Assembly: GCF_001553605.1 (NCBI RefSeq)
Contig: NZ_CP014229.1
Location: 498,501-562,500, forward strand
From: Desulfovibrio fairfieldensis
GTDB taxonomy: Bacteria; Desulfobacterota; Desulfovibrionia; Desulfovibrionales; Desulfovibrionaceae
Length of the DNA stretch: 64,000 bases
Direction of reading: 5' to 3'
In this document: piece after piece, positions 7,068 to 15,511 of the stretch
Numbering within the stretch: position 1 is the first letter of the stretch
Layout of the letters: every line of letters starts with the position of its first letter
Program-made: the position numbers and the translations under genes
Notes under the pieces: generated by a model
What the model saw: the letters and a program-made list of their open reading frames with translations, nothing else
The model's database searches: none
What the model was told of the DNA's origin: nothing

Positions 7068-7751
7068 ATGAAAACAGCTCCTCTCTCTTCCGGCGGCCTG
7101 CATAGCGGTTTCGCCGAGCGTCTGCGTCAGCGCCGCGTGCAGCTCGCCCTGCGCAAGCAGGATCTGGCGGCCCAGGTGGGCGTGAGCCTGACCACCATTC
7201 AGCAATATGAAAACGGGCAATTGCCCAAGGGCGAATTTGCCGTGCGCCTGTCCGAGGCGCTGCGCTGCTCCCTGGACTGGCTGCTGGCGGGCAAGGGCGA
7301 CGCCGACGGCGATGTTCTCGACACGCCCGAAGCGCGGCTGGTCATGGTGCCCATGGTGGAGGCGCGGCTTTCGGCGGGCACGGGCAGCTTTGAAACCGGC
7401 GGCGAAATCCTGCGCCATTATGCCTTCCGCTGGGATTTTCTGCACCGCAAGGGCAATCCCGCCCAGATGGTGCTGCTGCGCGTGTCCGGCGACAGCATGC
7501 AGCCGCGCATCCTGCACAACGATGTGGTGCTCATCGACCAGTCCCAGAGCGATCCCGTGCCCGGACGGATCTATGCCGTGGGCGTGGAGGACATGGTCTA
7601 TCTGAAGATCGTCAATGCCATGCCGGGCAAGCTGATCCTGACCAGCGTCAATCCGGACTATGCCCCGATCGAGGCGGATACCTGCGAACAGCTGGCGGAT
7701 CTGGTGCGGATTATCGGGAGGGCGGTGTGGGTGGGCCGCGAACTGGACTGA
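7068..7751 (+). CDS. CI-like phage repressor, HTH plus S24 peptidase domain
   Basis: 227 residues. An N-terminal HTH_3 domain (about 15-75: 'ALRKQDLAAQVGVSLTTIQQYENGQLP') is followed by a LexA/UmuD-like S24 domain with catalytic Ser143 in 'GDSMQP' and Lys180 in 'VYLK'. An Ala-Gly pair at 103-104 is a candidate self-cleavage site. It should keep the lytic genes silent and be inactivated after DNA damage through RecA. Transcribed away from the Mor-like gene. It is the rightmost recognisable phage gene; host-like genes start at 7912, so the element boundary probably lies between about 7752 and 7900. I found no attachment repeat there. Confidence 0.88.
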   Translation: MKTAPLSSGGLHSGFAERLRQRRVQLALRKQDLAAQVGVSLTTIQQYENGQLPKGEFAVRLSEALRCSLDWLLAGKGDADGDVLDTPEARLVMVPMVEARLSAGTGSFETGGEILRHYAFRWDFLHRKGNPAQMVLLRVSGDSMQPRILHNDVVLIDQSQSDPVPGRIYAVGVEDMVYLKIVNAMPGKLILTSVNPDYAPIEADTCEQLADLVRIIGRAVWVGRELD

Positions 7752-7911
7752 GAGGCAGCCCGTTGCGCGACGAACGGCTGTTTCCGGCGGCGGTATGAGA
7801 GAATCGGGCAAGGATTGGAGAGGATCGGATATCCATTTCGTTGGCGGACAGTTGTAATGTCGGTGCTGTAAATGCATTCCGGGATGCTCCGGCATCCCAA
7901 AGGAGACAGGT

Positions 7912-8526
7912 ATGAGCAAGCACCACGAATGTTCCGTCAATACGGCGCGGCGGCGTTTCTGCAAGCTGGCCGCCGCCGGGCTGGGCCTGCTGGCCGCGCC
8001 CGCTGTCCTCGGTTCCGGCGAGGCCGGGGCCGCGGCCCCACAGGGCGGCAGGCATCTGATTGCCTACTTTTCGCGTACCGGCAACACCCGGACCATCGCC
8101 GGGCAGATTCAGGCCGCGGCGGGCGGGGAGCTGCTGGAGCTGCGCACGGTTACGCCCTATCCCGAGGACTACCGCGCCACCACGGAACAGGCCAAAAAGG
8201 AACTGGCCTCGGGCTACAGGCCGCCGCTGCAAACCACCCCGCCGGACCCGGCGGCCTATGACGTGATTTTTGTGGGATCGCCCAACTGGTGGGGCACCAT
8301 TGCGCCGCCGGTGATGACCTTTCTGACAAGCGCGGATTTCTCCGGCAAGACCATCGCGCCCTTTGTCACCCACGGAGGCAGCCGCCTGGGCCGTGCCGTG
8401 GAGGACATCAAAAAGCTCTGCCCCAAAGCCACTGTACTGCCGGGCCTGGCTGTCTACGGCGAGAGCGTGGCGGATGCTCAGGAAATTACAGCTGCCTGGC
8501 TGCGGCGCAACGGTCTGGCGCGCTGA
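7912..8526 (+). CDS. Tat-exported flavodoxin-like protein
   Basis: 204 residues. The signal has a twin-arginine stretch TARRRFCKLAAAGLGLLAA (11-29) and a probable cleavage after about residue 42. The mature part has the FMN phosphate loop 'SRTGNTRTIA' (54-63), 'GSPNWWGTIAPPVMTFL' and 'THGGSRLG', typical of the short-chain flavodoxin_4 group. Tat export of a prefolded flavoprotein implies periplasmic electron transfer or reduction. It stands alone, separated from the phage repressor by 160 bp and from manC by 176 bp. Confidence 0.8.
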   Translation: MSKHHECSVNTARRRFCKLAAAGLGLLAAPAVLGSGEAGAAAPQGGRHLIAYFSRTGNTRTIAGQIQAAAGGELLELRTVTPYPEDYRATTEQAKKELASGYRPPLQTTPPDPAAYDVIFVGSPNWWGTIAPPVMTFLTSADFSGKTIAPFVTHGGSRLGRAVEDIKKLCPKATVLPGLAVYGESVADAQEITAAWLRRNGLAR

Positions 8527-8702
8527 GCAGGCGATGCGCGGTTTTCTCCCCTCGGGACGCATTGTCGAAATACGCTGATCAGGATAGAATGCACCTTTCT
8601 GATCAAGGTAAAATCTTTCCCGCATTCCGGCCGGGCCGCGCGGACTCTTTCCGCTCCGGTTCCGGCCGGGAAGCGCATTTTCTTCCTGTTGGGGGAGGCA
8701 TA

Positions 8703-10145
8703 ATGAAACTCTGTCCCGTGATTTTATGCGGGGGCACCGGCACCCGGCTCTGGCCGCTTTCTCGCCGTCTGTATCCCAAGCAGTTCATGGATCTGGGCGG
8801 CCATACGCTGTTCGGCGACACTCTGAAGCGGCTCGGCGGCCTGCCTGAACTGACGCCGCCTTTGGTGATCTGCAACAAGGAACAGCGTTTTCTGGCCGCC
8901 GCCCAGATGCAGGAGCAGGGTCTGGACCCCACGGGCCGCGTGCTGTTGGAGCCCGAGGGCCGCAATACGGCCCCGGCTATTGCCGTGGCGGCCCTGTCCG
9001 CGTTGGCTTCCCTGAATGCGGCGGGCGGAGCGGCCCCTGACGGGGAAGACATGCTTCTGCTGGTGCTGCCCTCGGACCACGTCATCGGCGACGCCGGGGT
9101 GTTTGCCCGCGCTGTGGCCCGGGCCGCCGCCTGCGCGGCGGAAGGGCGGCTGGTGACCTTCGGCATTGAGCCCGGCGGCCCGGAAACCGGTTACGGCTAC
9201 ATCCAGCGCGGGGACGCGCTGGCGGCGGGCTTCGCGGTGCGGCGTTTTGTGGAAAAACCCCGCCGCGACGCGGCCGAGGCCATGCTGGCTGACGGCGGTT
9301 ATTACTGGAACAGCGGCATGTTTCTGTTCCGGGCCTCGGCCTTTCTGGGCGAACTGGGGCGTTACGCTCCGGCCATGCTGGAAGGCGCTTCCGCCGCCTG
9401 GCGCGAGCGGAGCGAGGAGCGGGATTTCGTTTGGCTGGGCAAGGATTTTGCCGCCTGCCCGGCGGATTCCATCGACTACGCGGTAATGGAGAAAACGCCG
9501 CTGGCGGCCGTGGTGCCGCTGGACGCGGGCTGGAGCGATCTCGGCTCATGGAATTCCGTATACGAGGCGGCGGCCAAGGATGCCGACGCCAACGTGCGGG
9601 TGGGCGACGTGCTGGCTGAAGACGTGTCGGGCAGCTATCTGTATTCCAGCAGTCGTCTGGTGGCGGCCCTGGGCGTCAGGGATCTGGTGGTGGTGGAAAC
9701 CGGCGACGCCGTGCTGGTGACGCGCAAGGAATGCTCGCAGGATGTCAAAAGCCTGGTGGCCCGGCTTACCCAACACAGCCGCCCGGAAAAGGACACCCAT
9801 CTGCGCGTGTTCCGACCCTGGGGCTGGTATGAAACCCTGGCCCTGGGCGAGCGCTTTCAGGTCAAGCGGATCATGGTCAAGAGCGGCGCGTCGCTGTCTC
9901 TGCAACTGCACCACCACCGGGCCGAGCACTGGGTGGTGGTCAGCGGCGTGGGGCAGATCACCGTGGGGGATGAGCTTGTGGAACTGCATGCGGATCAGTC
10001 CACGTACATCCCCATCGGGGCCAGGCACCGTCTGGCCAATGCCGGGCCGCAGCCTCTGGAGATCATTGAGATTCAGAGCGGTTCCTATCTGGGTGAAGAC
10101 GATATTGTCCGCTTTGAGGATAATTACGGCCGCTGCCAGGCTTAG
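8703..10145 (+). CDS. manC: Mannose-1-phosphate guanylyltransferase / mannose-6-phosphate isomerase
   Basis: 480 residues. The N-terminal nucleotidyltransferase has the GTP-binding signature 'LCGGTGTRLWPLSR' (8-21), and 'FVEKP' and 'NSGMFLF' further on. The C-terminal type II phosphomannose isomerase cupin has 'RPWGWYE', 'HHHRAEHWVVVSG' and 'YIPIGARHRLAN'. It makes GDP-mannose for surface polysaccharide in the cytoplasm. The start at 8703 follows GGGGGAGG; the frame is open upstream into the flavodoxin gene but without a start signal. No other polysaccharide gene is adjacent. Confidence 0.92.
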   Translation: MKLCPVILCGGTGTRLWPLSRRLYPKQFMDLGGHTLFGDTLKRLGGLPELTPPLVICNKEQRFLAAAQMQEQGLDPTGRVLLEPEGRNTAPAIAVAALSALASLNAAGGAAPDGEDMLLLVLPSDHVIGDAGVFARAVARAAACAAEGRLVTFGIEPGGPETGYGYIQRGDALAAGFAVRRFVEKPRRDAAEAMLADGGYYWNSGMFLFRASAFLGELGRYAPAMLEGASAAWRERSEERDFVWLGKDFAACPADSIDYAVMEKTPLAAVVPLDAGWSDLGSWNSVYEAAAKDADANVRVGDVLAEDVSGSYLYSSSRLVAALGVRDLVVVETGDAVLVTRKECSQDVKSLVARLTQHSRPEKDTHLRVFRPWGWYETLALGERFQVKRIMVKSGASLSLQLHHHRAEHWVVVSGVGQITVGDELVELHADQSTYIPIGARHRLANAGPQPLEIIEIQSGSYLGEDDIVRFEDNYGRCQA

Positions 10146-10182
10146 CCCTCATTAAAACACCCGCTGCAAAGTCGCCTTTTTC

Positions 10183-10210
10183 CGCCCGGCCGGACTGAAC
10201 CGGCCGGGCG
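10183..10210 (+). terminator. GC-rich hairpin after manC
   Basis: A perfect 11-bp stem CGCCCGGCCGG / CCGGCCGGGCG with a six-base loop, 38 bp after the manC stop. The downstream tail is only mildly T-rich, so termination efficiency is uncertain. Confidence 0.55.
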
Positions 10211-10355
10211 ATTCTCCTCCCCGCATTTCCCTTTCTCCTCCTTCAGCCTTCGAGGCAGGATCAGGCAATTTTTTGCGAAAATTGTGTCTTTAAGCCTGCC
10301 CATCCGGCGGATATGCTGATTCCAACGGATGTAACTCCGGCAACGGGAGGAAAGT

Positions 10356-11096
10356 ATGAAAAAACTGTTTGTGTTCCGCGCCGTCTGTTGCGCGCTGGCG
10401 CTGACCATCACGCTTACGGAGGCGCGTTCCATGGACGAAACCCAGACTCTGAACGCCCGGCAACGGGGCATTGTGACCATCGCGGCCTTTACCGCCAACG
10501 GCGATTTGGAAAAGCTGAAGCCCGCCCTGCACGACGGTCTGGAAGCCGGTCTGACCGTCAATGAGATCAAGGAAGTCCTTGTGCAATTGTACGCCTACAC
10601 GGGCTTTCCGCGCAGTCTCAACGGCATCGGCGTTTTCATGGCCGTCTTGGACGAGCGCAAGGCACGGGGCATCCGGGACGAGGAAGGCCGGGAACCGAGC
10701 CCGCTGCCCGCGAACCTGGACCGGGACGCCTACGGGGCCAGGGTCAGGGCCGAGCTGGCCGGGTGGAAAAGCATTCCCGCGCCTTCCGGCTATCAGCTCT
10801 TTACGCCCGCCATTGACGCCTTTCTCAAGCAACATCTGTTCGCGGACATTTTTGCCCGCGACAATCTGGACCATCAGAGCCGGGAACTGGCGACCATCGC
10901 GGCCCTGGCCGCCATGCCGGGCCTTGGCGCGCAGCTGCGCTTCCATCTCGGCGCGGCCATGAATACCGGGCTCAGCCCGGCGCAGCTGCGGGACTTCATC
11001 GCCGTGCTTGACGCCGGAGTCGGCAAGAAAGAGGCCGTCGAGGCGGGCAAGGTGCTGGACGCGGTACTGGCCGCGCGCTCCGGCCAGGCCCGGTAG
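10356..11096 (+). CDS. Secreted carboxymuconolactone decarboxylase (CMD) family protein
   Basis: 246 residues with a signal-like N-terminus (MKKLFVFRAVCCALALTITL). Two CMD domains follow: residues about 35-105 ('RQRGIVTIAAFTANGDLEKLKPALHDGLEAG...EVLVQLYAYTGFPRS') and about 160-240 ('RELATIAALAAMPGLGAQLRFHLGAAMNTG'). The first resembles the alkylhydroperoxidase-like half but lacks a CxxC pair, so a peroxidase role is not supported. The family includes decarboxylases and redox proteins of unknown substrate. The gene is followed 51 bp later by the Tat DUF362 gene, probably in the same unit. Confidence 0.75.
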   Translation: MKKLFVFRAVCCALALTITLTEARSMDETQTLNARQRGIVTIAAFTANGDLEKLKPALHDGLEAGLTVNEIKEVLVQLYAYTGFPRSLNGIGVFMAVLDERKARGIRDEEGREPSPLPANLDRDAYGARVRAELAGWKSIPAPSGYQLFTPAIDAFLKQHLFADIFARDNLDHQSRELATIAALAAMPGLGAQLRFHLGAAMNTGLSPAQLRDFIAVLDAGVGKKEAVEAGKVLDAVLAARSGQAR

Positions 11097-11147
11097 CGGC
11101 CAAATCCGAGAGCAACCAGAGGGCAGACGCTCTCTCGGGAGGACATC

Positions 11148-12113
11148 ATGAACGAATTTTCACGACGCGATTTTCTGAAAAACGGGACGCTGACCGCGGG
11201 AGCGTTGGCCATGGGCCTTTCCCTGAAGGGCGGCCCGGCTCTGGCCGCGCCTCCGGCCAAGGCCAAGGTTTTTTTCACCAGGGATCTGAGCGCCGAGGGC
11301 CTGCTGAACATCTACGCCAAGGTCAATGAAGGTATGACCGGCAAGGTCGCCCTCAAACTGCACACCGGCGAACCCAACGGGCCGAACATTCTGCCCCGCC
11401 CCTGGGTGCAACGGCTCCAGGCTTCCATTCCCGACAGCACCATTGTGGAGTGCAACGTACTTTACGAAAGCCCGCGCCAGACCACGGAAGGGCACCGGGA
11501 AACCCTGAAGGCCAACGGCTGGACCTTCTGCGCCGTGGACATTATGGACGCCGAGGGCGACGTCAGCCTGCCCGTGCCCGGCGGCAGACGGCTCAAGGAA
11601 GTGGCCGTGGGCAAGCATCTGCTCAACTATGATTCCCTGCTGGCGCTCACCCATTTCAAGGGGCACGTCATGGGCGGCTTCGGCGGTTCGCTGAAAAACA
11701 TCGCCATCGGCTGCGCCTCCGGCAAGGTGGGCAAGGCGCAATTGCACCGCGAGGGCAACCAACTCTGGTCCGGCGGACCAAACTTCATGGAACGCATGGT
11801 GGAGGGCGGCAAGGCCGTCACAAGCCATTTCGGCCCGCACATCGCCTACATCAACGTGCTGCGCAACATGTCCGTGAGCTGCGACTGCGAAGGCGTCAAC
11901 GCCGCGCCGGTCACGCTGCCCGACCTGGGCATCCTGGCCTCCACGGACATCCTGGCCGTGGACACGGCTTCCGTGGACATGATCTACGCCCTGCCAAAAG
12001 ACGTGCGGCGCGATATGGTGGAGCGCATCGAATCCCGCAGCGGCCTGCGTCAGCTTTCCTATATGAAGGAAATGGGCATGGGCAGCGACCGGTATGAACT
12101 GATCACAATCTGA
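11148..12113 (+). CDS. Tat-exported DUF362 protein
   Basis: 321 residues. The N-terminus MNEFSRRDFLKNGTLTAGALA is a textbook twin-arginine signal (SRRDFLK). The remainder matches DUF362: 'KVALKLHTGEPNG', 'NYDSLLALTHFKGHVMGGFGGSLKNIAIGCASGKVGK' and 'GILASTDILAVDTASVDMIY'. Many DUF362 proteins carry a ferredoxin domain; this one has none, only scattered Cys (CASG, SCDCEG). Periplasmic location and a metal or redox cofactor are inferred from the Tat signal. It follows the CMD gene and a good GGGAGG ribosome-binding site. Confidence 0.8.
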   Translation: MNEFSRRDFLKNGTLTAGALAMGLSLKGGPALAAPPAKAKVFFTRDLSAEGLLNIYAKVNEGMTGKVALKLHTGEPNGPNILPRPWVQRLQASIPDSTIVECNVLYESPRQTTEGHRETLKANGWTFCAVDIMDAEGDVSLPVPGGRRLKEVAVGKHLLNYDSLLALTHFKGHVMGGFGGSLKNIAIGCASGKVGKAQLHREGNQLWSGGPNFMERMVEGGKAVTSHFGPHIAYINVLRNMSVSCDCEGVNAAPVTLPDLGILASTDILAVDTASVDMIYALPKDVRRDMVERIESRSGLRQLSYMKEMGMGSDRYELITI

Positions 12114-12155
12114 GCGGTGAAATTGTTTTCGGCGGGACGGCTCCCCCGAGCGGTT

Positions 12156-12190
12156 TAGAGCAGTTTAACTTTAAAAGTTGGCTTGCTCTG
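12156..12190. repeat. Minimal TAGAGC hairpin element
   Basis: Starts TAGAGCAGTTTAACTTT and ends with the inverted-end sequence TTGCTCTG, 43 bp after the DUF362 stop and 44 bp before the MBL gene. It is a short member of the dispersed family, lacking the core of the 130-bp copies. Confidence 0.55.
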
Positions 12191-12233
12191 GGACCGGGAG
12201 CCGCTCCACGGCGGCATACAGGGAAGAACAGTC

Positions 12234-13367
12234 ATGAAAAGGCGGTGGCGGCGCATGCTGGCGGGACTGGTGTTCGGCATTCTGCTTCTGGTTCTCGGCG
12301 GCTACGCCTATATGCAGTCGCCGCCGTTCGGAGCCCGGTCCCAGGGCGAACGCCTGGAGCGTATGCAGCGTTCGCCCCAGTATCGGGACGGCGTTTTTCA
12401 CAATCTGGAGCCCGTGCCCCGGGACGGGGCCCAGGGCGGCATGGCCCTGGCCCTGATCAAATATGCCCTGCGCCGCAAGGTGAACCCCGCGCCGCCCGCG
12501 CCCCTGCCCACATGCAAAACCGACCTGCGCGCCCTGGACCGCAACACGGATGTGGTTGTCTGGCTGGGACATTCCTCGTATTTCGTGCAACTGGGCGGCC
12601 ACCGTCTGCTTATCGACCCGGTGTTCAGCGAGAACGCCGCGCCCCTGCCGCGCGGCAACCCGGCCTTTGCGGGCAGTAACATCTATTCGGCGGCGGATAT
12701 GCCGGACATCGACGCGTTGCTCATTTCCCACGACCATTGGGATCATCTGGACTATCCCACGGCAACGGCACTGCGGGGCAAGGTGCGTCGCGTGGTCTGC
12801 GGGCCGGGCGTGGGCGCGTCTTTCGTGCGCTGGGGCTATGCGGAGGCGACCGTCACGGAACTGGACTGGAATGAATCCGTCGCGCTGGGCGGCGGCTTGA
12901 ATGTGCATGCCCAGACCGCGCGCCACTATTCCAGCCGTGGCTTTGCCCGCGACAGCACGCTCTGGCTGGGTTTTGCCCTGACCACGCCCCAACGGCGGCT
13001 CTTTTTCAGCGGCGACAGCGGTTACGGCAGGCACTTCGAGGCCATCGGCAAGGCCTTCGGCGGTTTTGACCTGGTCATGCTGGACAGCGGCCAGTACGAC
13101 GCCGACTGGCCGTATATTCACATGACGCCCGAAGAGGCGGCCCGTGCGGCCCGTGACCTGCAAGCCGAAACCCTGCTGCCCGCCCATGTGGGCAAGTTTT
13201 CCATTGCCTTTCATTCCTGGGATGATCCGTTCCGGCGTTCCGTGGCGGCGGCCGAAGGGCAGCCGTACAGCCTGCTCACGCCCAAAGTCGGCGAAGTCGT
13301 CATACTGCCCGCGCCGGGTGCGCCGTGGCCGGTTTTTCCCCGCTGGTGGGAAGAACTGCCGGGGTGA
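12234..13367 (+). CDS. Membrane-anchored MBL-fold metallohydrolase (NAPE-PLD/UlaG-like)
   Basis: 377 residues. One N-terminal membrane segment (about 8-25, 'LAGLVFGILLLVLGGYAYM') is followed by an MBL domain: 'VVWLGHSSYFVQLGGHRLLIDP', the zinc motif 'SHDHWDHLD', 'FSGDSGYGRHF', and a late conserved His in 'LLPAHVGKFSIAFHSW'. This is the phospholipase-D-like branch of the lactamase fold (NAPE-PLD, lipoprotein Llp families). The active site would face the periplasm. The substrate is unknown. The start at 12234 is preceded by GGGAAG. Confidence 0.75.
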   Translation: MKRRWRRMLAGLVFGILLLVLGGYAYMQSPPFGARSQGERLERMQRSPQYRDGVFHNLEPVPRDGAQGGMALALIKYALRRKVNPAPPAPLPTCKTDLRALDRNTDVVVWLGHSSYFVQLGGHRLLIDPVFSENAAPLPRGNPAFAGSNIYSAADMPDIDALLISHDHWDHLDYPTATALRGKVRRVVCGPGVGASFVRWGYAEATVTELDWNESVALGGGLNVHAQTARHYSSRGFARDSTLWLGFALTTPQRRLFFSGDSGYGRHFEAIGKAFGGFDLVMLDSGQYDADWPYIHMTPEEAARAARDLQAETLLPAHVGKFSIAFHSWDDPFRRSVAAAEGQPYSLLTPKVGEVVILPAPGAPWPVFPRWWEELPG

Positions 13368-13386
13368 AAAAAAGGCGGCGAGTTGC

Positions 13387-13423
13387 AAAAGGGCGGCATC
13401 CATCGTGCGGATGCCGCCCTTTT
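13387..13423. terminator. Bidirectional rho-independent terminator
   Basis: A perfect 15-bp inverted repeat AAAAGGGCGGCATCC / GGATGCCGCCCTTTT with a seven-base loop, between the convergent MBL gene and the symporter gene. It can serve both transcripts. Confidence 0.9.
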
Positions 13424-13451
13424 GCGGATTTTTGCATTGCGCGCGGGCGCG

Positions 13452-14720
13452 CTATGCCTGCCCTTGCGCCTGCTCCCGCGCTTGCGGCACCGGTTCCGGA
13501 TTGTCGTTGAAGTCGCCTTCCAGGCGCGACACCACCAGCGCGCCGAGGCTGTCGCCCAGCACGTTCATGGGCGTGCGGGCCATGTCGAGAACGCGGTCGA
13601 TGCCCGCGATCAGGGCCACGCCTTCCAGGGGCATGCCCATCTGCACGAAAACGATGCTCATCATGATCAGGCCCGCGCCGGGAACGCCCATGGTGCCCAC
13701 GGCGGCGAGAATGGACATCAGAATGACGGTCAGTTGCGCGTCCAGCGGCAGCGAGATGCCGTAGAATTCCGCCACAAAAATCGTGTTGATGCCCATGTAC
13801 AGGGCGGTGCCGTTCATGTTGATGGTGTTGCCCAGCGGGATGCCGAAGCTGACCACGGTGCGCGATGCGCCCAGCGCCTCGGTGCAGCGCATGTTCGAAG
13901 GCAGGGCGGCCGCGCTGGAGCAGGTGGTGAAGCCGATCATGAAGGGCTCCAGCATGCCCTTGACGAAGCGCATCACCGGAATCTTGACCACGAACTTGAC
14001 CAGCGGCAGGAACATGAAACAGTACAGAATGGCGCAACCGGCGTACATCAGCAGAATGACCTTGCCCAGGGGCAACAGCACGGCAAGGCCGTGCTTGGTC
14101 ACGGTGTAGGCCATGAGGCCGAAGACGCCGATGGGCGCATAGTGCATCACAAAGCCCGTTACCTTGATCATGACTTCGCCGCAGGAGTCGAAGAAACGGT
14201 GCAGATGCCGTCCGCTCTCACCCAGGGAACTGATGCCGAAGCCGAAAATAATGGCGAAGATGATGATCTGGAGCATATTGCCCCTGGACATGGCTTCCAC
14301 CGGGTTGATCGGGATCAGGTTCATCAGCGTGTCGTTGAGGGCCGGCGGGGTCACCGGCTTGACGTGCAGATTGTCGGTGGAGAGGTTCACGCCCGCGCCC
14401 GGCTGCACGATGTTGGCCAGCAGCAGGCCCACGGCCACGGACACCGCCGTGGTGATCAGGTAGTAAAGCAGGGTCTTGGTGGCCACGCGCCCCAATTTGG
14501 TGGTGTCGCTGATGCCCGCCGCGCCCGCCACCAGGGTGGCGAAGACCAGCGGAACCACCACCATGCGGATCAGGCGGATGAAAATGTCGCCGAGAAATTT
14601 GAAGACGGCGCTGCCCAGCGCCCAGTCCTGCGCGACCACGCCCACAAGCACGCCCGCAACCATGCCGATGCCCATCTGCATGGGCAAACCCATTTTGATC
14701 TTTGCCATACCATTCCCCAT
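13452..14720 (-). CDS. Dicarboxylate/amino acid:cation symporter (DAACS family)
   Basis: 422 residues with about eight membrane spans and two re-entrant loops. Diagnostic stretches are 'FIRLIRMVVVPLVFATLVAG' , 'SSAAALPSNMRCTEALG' (the serine-rich HP1 loop), 'FGIPLGNTINMNGTALYMGI' (the NMDGT-type cation-binding motif) and 'MSILAAVGTMGVPGAGLIMM' (HP2). It imports C4-dicarboxylates or acidic amino acids with Na+ or H+. Two starts are possible: ATG 14720 (MGNGMAK) or ATG 14708 (MAKIKMG), the latter with GGGGA five bases upstream. No regulator is adjacent. Confidence 0.88.
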   Translation of the reverse strand: MGNGMAKIKMGLPMQMGIGMVAGVLVGVVAQDWALGSAVFKFLGDIFIRLIRMVVVPLVFATLVAGAAGISDTTKLGRVATKTLLYYLITTAVSVAVGLLLANIVQPGAGVNLSTDNLHVKPVTPPALNDTLMNLIPINPVEAMSRGNMLQIIIFAIIFGFGISSLGESGRHLHRFFDSCGEVMIKVTGFVMHYAPIGVFGLMAYTVTKHGLAVLLPLGKVILLMYAGCAILYCFMFLPLVKFVVKIPVMRFVKGMLEPFMIGFTTCSSAAALPSNMRCTEALGASRTVVSFGIPLGNTINMNGTALYMGINTIFVAEFYGISLPLDAQLTVILMSILAAVGTMGVPGAGLIMMSIVFVQMGMPLEGVALIAGIDRVLDMARTPMNVLGDSLGALVVSRLEGDFNDNPEPVPQAREQAQGQA

Positions 14721-15511
14721 CAGTGATATTTCCAGGCAACAGCCGCGCCCATGACGTTCTTGTCCGCCGGTGATGGCGACAGGCGCGGTCGGGCTGGATT
14801 GCGGAACTCCCGGAGGCCGGGCGGCCGTATTCAGGCCGGTTCAGGGAGATAATGGTATTTCGCGACCGGGTCAATCAACGGGGCGGGATTTGCGGCTGTT
14901 CACAGCAGCGGCATAAAAATTATTGCCTTTCAGTAAAAAAATCTTTGACTTTGCAGCCAAGGGAAGTGCTGATTAATGAAGATTTTTGTTCTCTGCCAAG
15001 GAAGGCGAACTGCGGGCGGAGGGAGTATATCCAAACATATTCGACCTTCGCACGGGGCGAGCCTGACGCGGGCAGAGGGCAAAAAGACCATTAATCAGTG
15101 CTTCCCAAGATGCTTGGCGATTGTTTGCAGCGTATATAACCGGCATTCCACTCTGTGCTCATTCCGTGTGCGCGGGACCGTTTTATCTGACAATCCTGAC
15201 AGCGCGACCAGGGCGCGTATCGTTATCTTTCTGTCAGCCATAATATTTTTGACGTTGCTCGTTATCATGCGACAGCCTTTTTATCGTAGAGTATAACCGT
15301 TTTTCTATAACGAGCTTCGCTCAAGAGAAAAAGAATCTCAATCAGCCAGTCTAGTTCTTGTCTTCTTGACTACCGCAGGAAGTTGTGATTTTTTATCACA
15401 AGGTGATTCGTACCCACCTCCACGAGCGGCTACCATCCCGACAGTATGGCTTTTTTGCGCCCTTTGTGGCGCTGTGGCTGTCTATGGCCGTAAACCCTCG
15501 CGAGGTGCCTT
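14721..15511. other. 791-bp stretch without a confident gene
   Basis: It contains the symporter's upstream region, a family B palindromic element (14961-15106), and then AT-richer DNA to 15511. Two short frames at 15366-15587 and 15385-15642 overlap each other and the gene at 15512; they could be leader ORFs but lack independent support. Frames at 14852-15094 and 14976-15296 run through the repeat and are probably not genes. Confidence 0.5.
14961..15106. repeat. Family B palindromic element, copy 2
   Basis: The ends GGGAAGTGCTGATTAATG and CATTAATCAGTGCTTCCC form an 18-bp inverted repeat with two mismatches. Inner arms pair TTTTTGTTCTCTGCC with GGCAGAGGGCAAAAA. Compared with copy 1 (4437-4522), the arm change GTAATG to TTAATG is matched by CATTAC to CATTAA, so pairing is preserved. 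Confidence 0.75.

Noticed and set aside
7752..7911. Prophage attachment site after the repressor gene
   Set aside because: No tRNA gene or direct repeat could be matched, because the other end of the element lies outside the window.
14852..15296. Two short plus-strand frames (80 and 106 codons)
   Set aside because: Both run through the family B palindromic element and read its arms as protein.
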